This document shows positions 35,844 to 44,430 of a stretch of DNA of 64,000 nucleotides, in pieces (position 1 is the stretch's first letter; each line of letters opens with the position of its first letter). A program made the translations under genes and the position numbers. The stretch comes from JAFGJQ01 sp964586145 (GTDB lineage Bacteria; Planctomycetota; Phycisphaerae; UBA1845). The DNA lies in the NCBI GenBank assembly GCA_964586145.1, contig CAZPHH010000002.1, forward strand, positions 51,338 through 115,337, written 5' to 3'. Below the pieces are notes generated by a model. It worked only from the letters and a program-made list of their open reading frames with translations. It had not been told where the DNA came from and ran no database searches.

Positions 35844-36302
35844 GTGACTACGCAGACCAGGTGGTACCGACGGATTGCGCTTCTCGCCGTCGCGGCAGGA
35901 TGCTTGGCGCTATGCACGTGTGACGCTCCGCGGGGAGGGATGGACCGGCTGGAATCCGGGGACCCGGGGCAGCGCATCAGGGGCATCGTGGATCTGACAA
36001 ACCGGGCGACCCAAACCTCGCTGCCTTTGATGGACCGGCCGCGACCGGCGGACCTGATTCCCCGGCTGGTGGACCGCTTGGAGGACGAGGACGAGGCAGT
36101 GCGCTTTTACGCCATCCTGGGGTTGGAGAGGCTGACGGGCACGCGATTGGGGTACCGCTACAGCGGCTCGGTCGTTCAGCGTCGGGCGGCGGTCGAGCGC
36201 TGGCGAGCGTTTGTGGCCGGTGCGGCCGAGGAAAGCGCGTCGGCATCCGTTCACGCTGAAGAGATGAGCGACCCCGGTATGGAAGGAGACGGACCCCGGT
36301 GA
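35844..36302 (+). CDS. small HEAT-repeat-like lipoprotein
   Basis: The 152-residue protein has a GTG start at 35844; the frame is open upstream but the promoter at 35777-35804 and the signal peptide favour this start. The signal (RRIALLAVAAGCLALCTC) ends in one or more cysteines suited to lipid attachment. The mature part has one clear HEAT-like helical pair, LIPRLVDRLEDEDEAVRFYA followed by ILGLERLTG. Its stop overlaps the next GTG (GTGA), so it is translationally coupled to the anti-sigma kinase gene. The function is unknown; a periplasmic sensor or partner of the lipid transporter encoded downstream is possible. Confidence 0.75.
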   Translation: MTTQTRWYRRIALLAVAAGCLALCTCDAPRGGMDRLESGDPGQRIRGIVDLTNRATQTSLPLMDRPRPADLIPRLVDRLEDEDEAVRFYAILGLERLTGTRLGYRYSGSVVQRRAAVERWRAFVAGAAEESASASVHAEEMSDPGMEGDGPR

Positions 36303-36730
36303 GTGTGTCTCCTCCGCTGGAACTGAACCTGCTGAGCGATCCGGCGAACCTGGCCACGGTGCGAGCGGCCGTGCGGCAAGTGTCCGTGGAAGCGGGTTTC
36401 GCGGACGCGGACGCGGAGCAGATTGCACTGGCCGTGGACGAGGCCCTGGCCAACGTCATCAAGCACGGGTATGGGATGCAGACGAACCGGCCGATTCGAC
36501 TTCGCGCAGAGGTGGTTTCCGAGGAGCGGCGGACGGGGCTTCGGTTCGTGGTGCGCGACTATGGCCGGGTGGTGGATCCCGCGACCATCTGCGGGCGTGA
36601 TCTGGAGGAGGTTCGACCGGGCGGTCTCGGGGTTCACATCATCCGCTCCGTGATGGACGAGGTGTGTTACGAGCCGGCGGTCGGGGGCGGCACCTGCCTG
36701 AGCATGCTGAAGTGGAAACGTCATGACTAG
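36299..36730 (+). CDS. RsbW/SpoIIAB-like serine kinase (anti-sigma factor type)
   Basis: The 143-residue protein is a single HATPase_c domain of the RsbW group. The N-box is QIALAVDEALANVIKHGYG, and the ATP-lid/G-box is RPGGLGVHIIRSVMDEVCYE. Such proteins bind a sigma factor or another target and phosphorylate a serine on their STAS antagonist. The GTG start overlaps the stop of the lipoprotein gene and its own end overlaps the start of the STAS gene by eight bases, so kinase and substrate are made together. No sigma factor gene is in the operon; lipid-transport genes follow instead, which leaves the kinase's target open. Confidence 0.92.
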   Translation: MSVSPPLELNLLSDPANLATVRAAVRQVSVEAGFADADAEQIALAVDEALANVIKHGYGMQTNRPIRLRAEVVSEERRTGLRFVVRDYGRVVDPATICGRDLEEVRPGGLGVHIIRSVMDEVCYEPAVGGGTCLSMLKWKRHD

Positions 36731-37064
36731 GGCCCTGAAGGAAACGCGTCAGGTGGGTTCGACAACCGTGGTGGTGCCGACGGGCGAGGTGGATCTGCAG
36801 CGTTCGCCGGGTCTGTACCAGGAGATGATGGCGATCTGCCGCACAAAACCGCCGCGGCTGGTGGTGGACCTGCGGCAGGTGAGCTACATGGACTCATCGG
36901 GGGTAAGCACGCTGGTGGAGGTGTTCCGGAGTGTCAATGCGTACGGGGGCACGCTCGTGCTTCTGTCGCCCACGGAGCGGGTGCTGGGCATGTTCCAGAT
37001 CGCGAAGCTGGACCGGTTCTTCACGATCGTTGATTCCGAGGACGAGGCGCTGAGCGATGGATGA
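36723..37064 (+). CDS. STAS-domain anti-sigma factor antagonist (SpoIIAA/MlaB-like)
   Basis: The 113-residue protein is one STAS domain. Residues 55-64 read YMDSSGVSTL; Ser58 is at the same place as the serine phosphorylated in SpoIIAA-type antagonists. VVVPTGEVDLQRSPGL and GGTLVLLSPTERV are the other usual segments. It overlaps the kinase gene by eight bases and the MlaE-like gene by eight bases. In E. coli the Mla transporter needs a STAS protein, MlaB, bound to MlaF. Position and fold allow this protein to be both the kinase substrate and the MlaB counterpart (inference). Confidence 0.92.
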   Translation: MTRALKETRQVGSTTVVVPTGEVDLQRSPGLYQEMMAICRTKPPRLVVDLRQVSYMDSSGVSTLVEVFRSVNAYGGTLVLLSPTERVLGMFQIAKLDRFFTIVDSEDEALSDG

Positions 37065-37926
37065 TTCGCCGTTGGGTGGATCGCGGGTCCCGTTTGCATC
37101 GCCACTGCGGAAGGTCGTGGAGGCCGTGGGGGACGCGGTCCTGTCGGTAGGACGTCGCATCGCGGGCATGGTGCGCTTCACGGGTGAGATGACCGTGGTT
37201 CTGCGGGAGACGGGCCGCTGGATCGGCCGCAGCCTGCTGCGCCCGGGGCTGCGTTTCCGGCGGGACGCCCTGGCGGCGCAGATGGTGCGAGTGGGGGTGC
37301 GCAGCATCGGCATCGTCGTGCTGGTGCAGGTCTTCATCGGAATCATCCTGGTGCTGCAACTGGCGCCGACGCTCGAGAACTACGGGCAGATCGAGCAGGT
37401 GGCCACGGTCGTGGCCATCGCCACGGTGCGGGAGTTGGGTCCGCTGATTACGGCCATCGTGCTGAGCGGGTTCGCGGGCGCCTCGATCGCCGCGGAGATC
37501 GGGGCGATGAAGGAGACGGAGGAGCTCAAGGCGCTGCGGGCCCACGCGCTGAATCCGTACCACTTTCTGATCATGCCGCGTTTTCTGGCCACCGTCATCA
37601 TGATGGGCGGGCTCGCCGTGATCGCGGACGTGGTCGGGGTGTTCGGCGGCTTCATGACCAGTTGGCTGGTGCTGGACATCCCGCCGCTGACCTATCTGGA
37701 CATCACGCAGGCGGCGCTGGATCACACGGATTACCTGACGGGTCTGTTCAAGGCGGGCGTGTTCGGCATGTTGATTGCGCTGATCGCCTGCTGCGAAGGG
37801 CTCAACGTGACGGGCGGCGCGGAGGGCGTGGGCCTGGCTACCACGTCCACCGTGGTGAAGTCCATTGTGGCGCTGATCGGCGTGGACGCGATGTTCACGG
37901 CCGTGTTCTACGTGTTCGGCATCTGA
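37057..37926 (+). CDS. mlaE: MlaE-family ABC transporter permease
   Basis: The 289-residue membrane protein is the permease of an MCE-type lipid transporter. The family signature is clear: VRELGPLITAIVLSGFAGASIAAEIGAM in parts, followed by EELKALRAHALNPYHFLIMPR. About five membrane helices are seen from residue 80 on (IGIVVLVQVFIGIILVL and others). About 70 residues precede the first helix, longer than usual. Its ATG overlaps the STAS gene's end, and the ATPase gene follows after 26 bases. Confidence 0.93.
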   Translation: MDDSPLGGSRVPFASPLRKVVEAVGDAVLSVGRRIAGMVRFTGEMTVVLRETGRWIGRSLLRPGLRFRRDALAAQMVRVGVRSIGIVVLVQVFIGIILVLQLAPTLENYGQIEQVATVVAIATVRELGPLITAIVLSGFAGASIAAEIGAMKETEELKALRAHALNPYHFLIMPRFLATVIMMGGLAVIADVVGVFGGFMTSWLVLDIPPLTYLDITQAALDHTDYLTGLFKAGVFGMLIALIACCEGLNVTGGAEGVGLATTSTVVKSIVALIGVDAMFTAVFYVFGI

Positions 37927-37952
37927 GGGGCCCGGCCCCGGCAGGATGGGCG

Positions 37953-38819
37953 ATGGAGTCGGACGTGGTCATCTCGGTGCAGGAGGTGGTCAAGACCTTC
38001 CCGCGAGCGGACGGCACGCCGGCCCGCGTGCTGGACGGGGTGACCTTCGACGTGCATCGCGGTGAGACGATCGTGGTCATGGGCGGCAGCGGCTGCGGCA
38101 AAAGCACGCTGCTGAATTGCCTGATCGGCGAGCTTCCGGTGGACGGTGGACGCATTCTCTACCACGCGGCGCGCATGCCGTCGTCACGGGACATTTCCGG
38201 CATGAGCGAGTCGGAGCTGAACGAGTTGCGCAAGCATTTCGGCATTCTGTTTCAGAGCGGCGCGCTGTTCAACTCCATGTCCGTGGCGGACAACATTGCT
38301 TTGCCCATCCGCGAGCACTCCAGCGTGCCGGCCCGGCTGATCGAGACCATCGTGACGCTGAAGCTGGAGCAGGTTCGGATGCTGGAGCATCGCGAGAAGA
38401 TGCCCGCCCAGCTTTCCGGAGGACAGAAGAAGCGGGTGGGGCTGGCCCGGGCCACGGCCCTGGATCCGGAGATTCTGTTCTATGACGAGCCGTCGGCCGG
38501 TCTGGACCCGGTGACGTCCGCGGCCATCGACGAGCTGATCATGGACCTGTCCAGGAAGCTTCTGGTGACCAGCGTGGTGGTGACGCACGAAATGGACTCC
38601 GCGTTTCGCATTGCGGATCGGATGGTGATGCTGGATCGGGGCCGGGTGCTCAAGATCGGCTCGCGGGCGGAGTTCGAGATTCTGCGGGATGCCCCGCCGG
38701 ACTCGCTGGCCCGCCACGAGGAGAAGCTGATGAACCAGTTTCTGAACGGATACGGTCGAGGGCCGCTGACGGATGCAACCGGAACGAGCGAGTTTGAACG
38801 ATTGATTACCGCCGGATGA
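37953..38819 (+). CDS. mlaF: MlaF-family ABC transporter ATP-binding protein
   Basis: The 288-residue ATPase has Walker A GGSGCGKSTLL, Q-loop GILFQSGALFNSMSV (the FQxGALF form typical of MlaF), signature LSGGQKKRVGLARA, Walker B ILFYDEPSAGLDPVT and the switch His in VVVTHEMDSAF. It powers lipid movement between inner and outer membranes with the MlaE permease and MlaD. The ATG at 37953 is chosen because of the family N-terminus and the AGGATGGG sequence before it. The C-terminal tail (about 240-288) is where MlaB docks in E. coli. Confidence 0.95.
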   Translation: MESDVVISVQEVVKTFPRADGTPARVLDGVTFDVHRGETIVVMGGSGCGKSTLLNCLIGELPVDGGRILYHAARMPSSRDISGMSESELNELRKHFGILFQSGALFNSMSVADNIALPIREHSSVPARLIETIVTLKLEQVRMLEHREKMPAQLSGGQKKRVGLARATALDPEILFYDEPSAGLDPVTSAAIDELIMDLSRKLLVTSVVVTHEMDSAFRIADRMVMLDRGRVLKIGSRAEFEILRDAPPDSLARHEEKLMNQFLNGYGRGPLTDATGTSEFERLITAG

Positions 38820-38841
38820 CGGGGCGGGGAGCGTTTTCACC

Positions 38842-40197
38842 ATGGCCAAGCCGACGAACACATTTGCCCTGGGCCTGACCGTAATCGTCATGCTGGCCCT
38901 GTTCTTTGGCACGTTGGTGTTCATTGGGGGCAGCGATTTGTTTGGGCCCGCCCGGAACGAGTACGCCGTGCGCTTCCCCGCATCATCTCCGCTGCCGGAC
39001 GAGATTGCCGCCGGCGCCCCGGTCTTCTGCGGCCTGCTGCAGGTCGGCTCGGTGGATCGCGTGTCGCATGAGATCGAACCGGGCGCGGACGACCGGCCCG
39101 ATCGGTTGTTCGTGCGGCTGGACATCCGGGTGGACACGCTCGTGCCGCTGCGAAGCGACTGCCGAATCGTCGCCCGCGGACCGCTGTTGGGCGGAGGCGG
39201 AAAGCTGGTGATCGTCGACCCGGGGCTGCACGGACAGCCGGTTCCCCCCGGGTCGGTGATCGGCGGAGTGCCCGGCAGCACGTTTGACGCGGCCCTCGAT
39301 ACCCTGGCGGGCGAGCTGGATCCGCACAACCCGGCCGGGCTCGTGGCCCTGGTGAAAACCGAGCTCGACGCGGGGAATGCCCGCTCCGTGATGGCGAAGA
39401 TCCACCGGTCCGTCGAGGACCTGAACCTGATCACGAAGAGCCTGGCCCGGCAGATGGACACGCGCGACCGTGAGGCGCTGCTGGCCAAGCTGGGGCAGAT
39501 CCTCGACCACATCAACGAGGCCACCGGCTCGCTGCGCGACCAGCTCACGCTGGAGTCGGAGGATGTGGTGCTGGGCAAGCTGCACAAGGGCCTGGATACG
39601 CTCAATGCCGACCTCGAAGCGGTGCTGGCCGTGATTCAGGAGAACCGGCCGAACATCGACGGCACCCTGGCCGGCCTGAGGCGAACGGTGGACACGGTGG
39701 AGCACGGCATCGCCACGCCGCTGGCCGAGCAGTTGGACGTAGCCGCCAATACCAGCCTGCTGAACAAGCTGCACGTTTCCTTCGATCGGATGAACCAGTC
39801 GCTGGCGGACCTGACCGTGGTGACGGGCGAGACCCGACAGGTCCTGGTGCTGAACAAGGAGCGTCTGAACGACATCTTTGCCAACGTGAACGAGACGAGC
39901 GCGCACCTGAAATCGGCGTCCAAGGAGATCCGCCGCAGCCCCTGGCGGCTGCTGTATCGGCCGAGTCTGGAGGAGACGCGAGAGCTGAACATCTTTGATG
40001 CGTCGCGGGAGTTCGCCACGGCTGCGGCCCACCTGGACGATTCAGCGACGCAGTTGCGGGCCCTGCTGGACGCTCACGGCGGCCAGGTCGCCGCCGATGA
40101 CCCCGAACTGCTGGCCATCAAGGCCCGGCTCCAGGAGACCTTCACGCGATTCACCGAAGCGGAATCCGCTCTATGGCAGGAGCTGTCCACCCGCTGA
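38842..40197 (+). CDS. mlaD: MlaD-family MCE-domain protein with long helical tail
   Basis: The 451-residue protein has one N-terminal membrane helix (about 8-28, FALGLTVIVMLALFFGTLVF) and an MCE domain (about 40-125, with AAGAPVFCGLLQVGSVDRV and LLGGGGKLVIVDPG). A long alpha-helical region (about 140-430) follows, rich in heptad-like Leu/Ile, as in MCE proteins that form a tunnel between membranes. E. coli MlaD is only 183 residues; this longer form resembles PqiB/YebT or actinobacterial Mce tails. It is the last gene of the block, 22 bases after the ATPase gene, with GGGGAG as ribosome-binding site. Confidence 0.92.
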   Translation: MAKPTNTFALGLTVIVMLALFFGTLVFIGGSDLFGPARNEYAVRFPASSPLPDEIAAGAPVFCGLLQVGSVDRVSHEIEPGADDRPDRLFVRLDIRVDTLVPLRSDCRIVARGPLLGGGGKLVIVDPGLHGQPVPPGSVIGGVPGSTFDAALDTLAGELDPHNPAGLVALVKTELDAGNARSVMAKIHRSVEDLNLITKSLARQMDTRDREALLAKLGQILDHINEATGSLRDQLTLESEDVVLGKLHKGLDTLNADLEAVLAVIQENRPNIDGTLAGLRRTVDTVEHGIATPLAEQLDVAANTSLLNKLHVSFDRMNQSLADLTVVTGETRQVLVLNKERLNDIFANVNETSAHLKSASKEIRRSPWRLLYRPSLEETRELNIFDASREFATAAAHLDDSATQLRALLDAHGGQVAADDPELLAIKARLQETFTRFTEAESALWQELSTR

Positions 40198-40453
40198 GGG
40201 ATCGGGACCGCGCGTGGTCGGGCCGGACGGATGCGAGAGCCGCGGCACGCATTGTTCCGGATCCGGCAGGTCCGATATTTCCCCCGTCCTGCCGGCGCCA
40301 GACCGCCCCCGGCGGATGCCGCCGATAATAAGATCAATCTCCGTCCGACAAGAACCGATGCCTTGAAGAACGTACGATCTGCGACCCGGCCGGGCCGACC
40401 GGCACAACAAGCCCGCACCCCGGCCGTGCGGGCGGGAGCGACGATACAACGGT

Positions 40454-41833
40454 ATGTGGCCACTGCGCACCATGGGGTTCCTGGGTCTGTTCCTCACCGC
40501 GTGCATCGCGGCCGTGTACTATCCCATCATCGGCCTGGCGAACTACGTGGCGATCTATCAGTTGTATCCGGAGAGTCACTGGTGGGGTCTGCCCTTGCTG
40601 CCGCTCGGGATACGGTACTCACTCTGGGCGGGTGTTTCGATGCTGGTGGGCATGGCGGTCGGTCTGATCACGGGGCGTTTTCCGGAGAACCGGCCCTGGC
40701 TGACCCTTTGGGAGGTGCTGGTGGCCTTTCTCGCGGCGCTGACGGTCCTCAGCTACTTCACCACCAGCGACGTCGTGCCGGTGCAGACCATGATGCTGGA
40801 CAAGTTCCTGAAGATGATGCTGTTTGTCTTCTGCTTTGTCCGGCTGATGACGAATCGGCTGAGCTTCATGCTTGTGATGTGGGTGTTCGTGGTGGGCAGC
40901 CTGGTGCTGGGCCACGAGGCGTACAACACACCATCCCAGGAGTTTGTGACCGGCCGCCTGCAGAGCATCGGCGGCACGGACTTCCGGGCTTCGTCGGGGT
41001 TTGCCGCTCACATGGCGGCCATGCTTCCGTTGATCGGGGCGACTTTTCTGGTCACGCGGACGTGGTGGCTGCGGATCATCCCCCTGCTCGCCGGCGTGCT
41101 CAGCTTCAACGCGATCGTGCTCTGTCGCACGCGGTCCGCGTTCATCGGGTTGATCGCCGGCGTCCTGGCGGCTTCCCTGATGGTGCCGCGGTCGTGGCGA
41201 TGGAAGGTCTATCCGGGACTCATTGTGGCCGTGATCGGAGCTTGCTTTCTGATTGACCCGCACTTCGTGGAACGTATGGAGACCATGAAGACGCCGGAAT
41301 CGCGGGAGGCGGACGCCGCCATCAGCCTGCGCTACCAGATCTGGGAGGCCGGCCTGGCCATGGTGGCGGACGAGCCGCTGGGCGTGGGCATCGGCGCTTT
41401 CGGGTTTCGGATTGCCGAGTGGAACCCGGCGCTCCACCGGCGGGCGGCCCACAACACGCTGCTGCTGTGCGCGGCGGAGATCGGCGTGCCGGGCCTGGTT
41501 GCCTATGTTCTGATCATCCTGGTGTCGCTGCTGCAACTCCACATGGTGTACTGGCGAGCGGACCAGACGGACGATCCCAAGGGGACCCGTATCTGGGCCT
41601 TCGCCGCGCTCATCTCGCTGGTCATTTACGTTGCGGCCGGGCAGTTCACCGAGCGTTTCTACACGGAGTCTCTGTGGTGGATTCTGGCGATGCCCACCTG
41701 CCTGCAGCGCATCACCATGGGGGAGATCCACGCACGGGCCCTGGCCGGGGAGGCGGAAGGCACGCCCCTCTGCGACACCCCCGACGCACCTCTCGACGAC
41801 GCACTGCCGACGGCACCCGTCTTCGCGGACTGA
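40454..41833 (+). CDS. O-antigen ligase / polymerase family membrane protein
   Basis: The 459-residue protein has about ten membrane helices and the Wzy_C (O-antigen ligase) region: CRTRSAFIGLIAGVLAASL, then the periplasmic loop with RYQIWEAGLAMVADEPLGVG, and HRRAAHNTLLLCAAEIGVPG with the conserved HN and E. Such proteins ligate or polymerise glycans on the outer side of the inner membrane. The ATG lacks a good ribosome-binding site. It follows the MCE gene by 256 bases and may be transcribed separately. The ends of this gene and of the convergent dehydrogenase gene are 26 bases apart with no hairpin between. Confidence 0.87.
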   Translation: MWPLRTMGFLGLFLTACIAAVYYPIIGLANYVAIYQLYPESHWWGLPLLPLGIRYSLWAGVSMLVGMAVGLITGRFPENRPWLTLWEVLVAFLAALTVLSYFTTSDVVPVQTMMLDKFLKMMLFVFCFVRLMTNRLSFMLVMWVFVVGSLVLGHEAYNTPSQEFVTGRLQSIGGTDFRASSGFAAHMAAMLPLIGATFLVTRTWWLRIIPLLAGVLSFNAIVLCRTRSAFIGLIAGVLAASLMVPRSWRWKVYPGLIVAVIGACFLIDPHFVERMETMKTPESREADAAISLRYQIWEAGLAMVADEPLGVGIGAFGFRIAEWNPALHRRAAHNTLLLCAAEIGVPGLVAYVLIILVSLLQLHMVYWRADQTDDPKGTRIWAFAALISLVIYVAAGQFTERFYTESLWWILAMPTCLQRITMGEIHARALAGEAEGTPLCDTPDAPLDDALPTAPVFAD

Positions 41834-41859
41834 TTCCACGCACGCCGCGGCGCCCTCTC

Positions 41860-43410
41860 TCAGAACTCCTCCGTGATGCTTTTGCCCTGCATGAACAGGA
41901 GCAGATAATCACTGCCTCCGGCCTTGGAATCCGTGCCGGACATGTTGAAGCCGCCGAACGGCTGCACGCCGACCAAGGCACCCGTACACTTGCGGTTGAA
42001 GTACAGGTTGCCCACGTGGAACTCGTGCCGGGCCCGCTCCAGCCTTGATCGGTCGTTCGAGAACAGCCCGCCGGTCAGGCCGAACTGCGTTCCGTTGGCG
42101 ATGTCCAGTGCGTCGTCAAAGTCGCGGGCTTTGATCACCGCCAGCACCGGTCCGAAGATTTCTTCCTGGGCGATGCGGGCGTTTCGGTCCACGTCCGCAA
42201 TGATGGTCGGCGGGATGAACCAGCCGGCCTCCGGCACGCGGCTGCCGGACAGCACTGCTCGACCCTCCTTCTTGCCGATCTCGATGTACCCATTGATGCT
42301 CTTGTAGGCGGCCTCGTCGATCACGCCGCCCATGAAGAGGTTTTCCTGGCTGGCCGTGTGCCCGATGGTCAGCATCCTCGCGCGGTCCACCACCTTCTCC
42401 AGGAGTGAATCGTAGATGTCGCGGTGGGCGATCAGACGCGAGCACGCGGAGCATTTCTGCCCCTGGAAGCCGAAGGCGGCGGCGACGACGGCGGCGGCGG
42501 CGGCGTCCAGGTCCGCGGTTTCATCCACGACCATGCAGTCCTTGCCGCCCATCTCGAGGATCGTGCGCTTCAGCCAGATCTGCCCCGGCTGCACCTTGGC
42601 GGCCTTCTCGAAGATGCTCTTGCCCACCTCCATGGACCCGGTGAACGCGATGTTGCGGGTGAGCGGGTGGCAGACCATGTGGTCGCCCACGGCCCGACCC
42701 GGGCCGGGCAGGTAGTTCAGCACGCCCGGCGGCAAGCCGGCCTCTTCGAGAATCTCCGCCAGCTTGGCCGCGATGACCGGGGCCGTGCTGGCCGGCTTGA
42801 GGACCACGGTGTTGCCCGTCACGATGGCTGCCGTCGTCATGCCCGTGGTGATGGCCAGCGGGAAGTTCCACGGCGGAATGACCACGGTGACGCCGAGCGG
42901 GACGTAGCGCAGTTCATTTTCCTCGCCGGGATACGGCACCACCGGCTGGCTGCCGCCCAGGCGCATCATCTCGCGGGCGTAGAACTCCATGAAGTCGACG
43001 GCTTCCGCCGCGTCCGCGTATGCCTCGATCCAGCTCTTGCTGACCTCGAAGCACATCCAGGCGGCGACCTCGTATATTCGGCGGCGCATAATGGCGGCGG
43101 CCTTCACCAGGATGCGGGCCCGCGTTTCCGGCTCCACCCGGCTCCACATTTTGAACGCCTCGGCGGCCGTCTGGACGGCCTGTTCGGCGTGTTCGGTCGT
43201 CCCCTTGCCCACATGCCCGATCACCTGTTGGTACGCGGCCGGGCAGACCGAGGTGATGCGATCTCGTGTGTCGATGGTCTGATCGCCGATCCGCAGGGGG
43301 TATGTTTGGCCGAGCTTTCTGGAAACCTCCGTGATGGCGTCAAGCATTCTCGAGCGGGGGCCGTCCTGAGAGAAATCGACATAAGGTTCGTTGTAGAATG
43401 GCATTAGCAC
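41860..43410 (-). CDS. rocA: L-glutamate gamma-semialdehyde (delta-1-pyrroline-5-carboxylate) dehydrogenase
   Basis: The 516-residue aldehyde dehydrogenase oxidises glutamate semialdehyde to glutamate in proline and arginine catabolism. The N-terminus (MPFYNEPYVDFS) and length match the monofunctional RocA/PutC group. The ALDH residues are present: Asn in VVIPPWNFPLAI, Glu in LEMGGKDCMVVDE and catalytic Cys in FGFQGQKCSACSR. EEIFGPVLAVI and FGGFNMSGTDSKAGG follow. The start is taken as GTG at 43410, eight bases after GGAGG; an ATG six bases later (43404) is possible. No proline dehydrogenase gene is in the window. Confidence 0.92.
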   Translation of the reverse strand: MLMPFYNEPYVDFSQDGPRSRMLDAITEVSRKLGQTYPLRIGDQTIDTRDRITSVCPAAYQQVIGHVGKGTTEHAEQAVQTAAEAFKMWSRVEPETRARILVKAAAIMRRRIYEVAAWMCFEVSKSWIEAYADAAEAVDFMEFYAREMMRLGGSQPVVPYPGEENELRYVPLGVTVVIPPWNFPLAITTGMTTAAIVTGNTVVLKPASTAPVIAAKLAEILEEAGLPPGVLNYLPGPGRAVGDHMVCHPLTRNIAFTGSMEVGKSIFEKAAKVQPGQIWLKRTILEMGGKDCMVVDETADLDAAAAAVVAAAFGFQGQKCSACSRLIAHRDIYDSLLEKVVDRARMLTIGHTASQENLFMGGVIDEAAYKSINGYIEIGKKEGRAVLSGSRVPEAGWFIPPTIIADVDRNARIAQEEIFGPVLAVIKARDFDDALDIANGTQFGLTGGLFSNDRSRLERARHEFHVGNLYFNRKCTGALVGVQPFGGFNMSGTDSKAGGSDYLLLFMQGKSITEEF

Positions 43411-43811
43411 AGTGCTCACCTCCGACGTGGCCGTTCGGCCGGACCGCGTTTTCGTCCTGGTCGGCGGGAGCGAACGTGGAAGCGGCATCCCGGCGACCCT
43501 CGCGATGGATTTTGTACCATGAGACTGCATACAGTTCCAGCCGTGCCGACAGGTTGGCCATCTCTGGATTGGCGGAGGCCGTCGCGGGATGCCCGGAAGT
43601 CCGCGGCTTGCCCGTTGCGGCGCGGGGGGGACGCGGGTGGGGTTGTCTGACGCGTGGCTGCGGATCACCTTTGTGAAGCCTACCCAGGCGCGGAGGGCCG
43701 GCACCCCTGCGTGCTTCTTTAGCTGCCGGCGTGAGGCGACCCTGTCCACGCCCGGTCTGCCCAGTTGACAACCCGAGCCGGTGTCGGTTGAATGCCCCTG
43801 TAGAGTGATCG
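43411..43811. other. intergenic region between rocA and the tRNA gene
   Basis: Nothing codes convincingly in these 400 bases. The last 50 bases hold the tRNA promoter (43765-43793). The minus strand presumably carries a rocA promoter, but I see no clear hexamer pair. Confidence 0.5.
43765..43793 (+). promoter_or_regulatory. promoter of the tRNA-Val gene
   Basis: A perfect TTGACA (43765-43770) is followed after 17 bases by TTGAAT (43788-43793). Transcription would begin near 43800, a few bases before the tRNA 5' end at 43812. Confidence 0.6.
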
Positions 43812-43885
43812 GGGCGATTGGCGCAGTTGGCTAGCGCGCCTGCTCGACATGCAGGAGGTCACAGGTTCAAGTCCTGTATCGCCCA
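43812..43885 (+). tRNA. tRNA-Val (anticodon GAC) with C at position 33
   Basis: The 74-base cloverleaf folds fully. The acceptor stem is GGGCGAT/ATCGCCC with discriminator A (43885). The D-arm is GCGC/GCGC, the anticodon stem CCTGC/GCAGG (43839-43843, 43851-43855), the variable loop AGGTC and the T-arm ACAGG/CCTGT with loop TTCAAGT. The anticodon loop is TCGACAT, so the anticodon is GAC for valine (GUC/GUU codons) with A37. Position 33 is C (43845) rather than the nearly universal U. CCA is not encoded, so a CCA-adding enzyme is needed. No copy of the 3' end was noticed elsewhere, so there is no sign of an integrated element. Confidence 0.93.
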
Positions 43886-44430
43886 GTAGCGCAATTCCAT
43901 AAACAGCAGATGGTTACAAGAACGGCTGGCGGAAGCCTCCGGGGCCAAAGCCGGCGGACCGGGTGGAGACGGTCCACTGCCTTCCCTTGCGCTCGCCCAC
44001 TCGCCGGAGTGTCGAGTGGCCGGGACCGTCTGTGCAAAGCACTTCCCGAGCTCGTGACGCACGGCCGCCGAAGTCGCGAGGCATCAATTTGGGACCGCGT
44101 CTTCTGCCACTCCCACACCACCCCGTACCAACCGCTGGACAGCGGGTAGATCTGGTGGAAGCGGATGCGCGAGCGGTATGAATCGTTCGCATCCGTAACT
44201 ATCGGCCACCATTTCTCCCGCGATGGCGCCCCTTCCGGTCGGTACAAGTACCCGACCTCGCGGTCTCTCGTGCTCACCGTGGGGAACAAAGGCCCCGCGT
44301 CTGTCGTGAATCGGCTCATGTACATGACGTTCCCCACGCGGATCGGCCCGACATACGGTAGCCCGTTGGGTTCGGGGGGTACGAATTGGTTGTGTTGGCG
44401 CCTGAACGACCAGACGAAGGGCCAGTTCGT
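43867..44430 (-). pseudogene. decayed or read-through continuation of the small membrane protein frame
   Basis: After the TAA stop of the membrane protein at 44431, the same frame stays open for 188 codons, running into the tRNA gene on the other strand. The first 105 codons look protein-like: TNWPFVWSFRRQHNQF, VGNVMYMSRFTTDAGPLFP, EKWWPIVTDANDSYRSR and SSGWYGVVWEWQKT. After about position 44100 the sequence no longer looks like protein and other frames compete. It could be the remains of a longer membrane protein split by a stop and then a frameshift, or a separate gene starting at GTG 44343 or ATG 44337. No ribosome-binding site supports the latter well. Confidence 0.45.
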
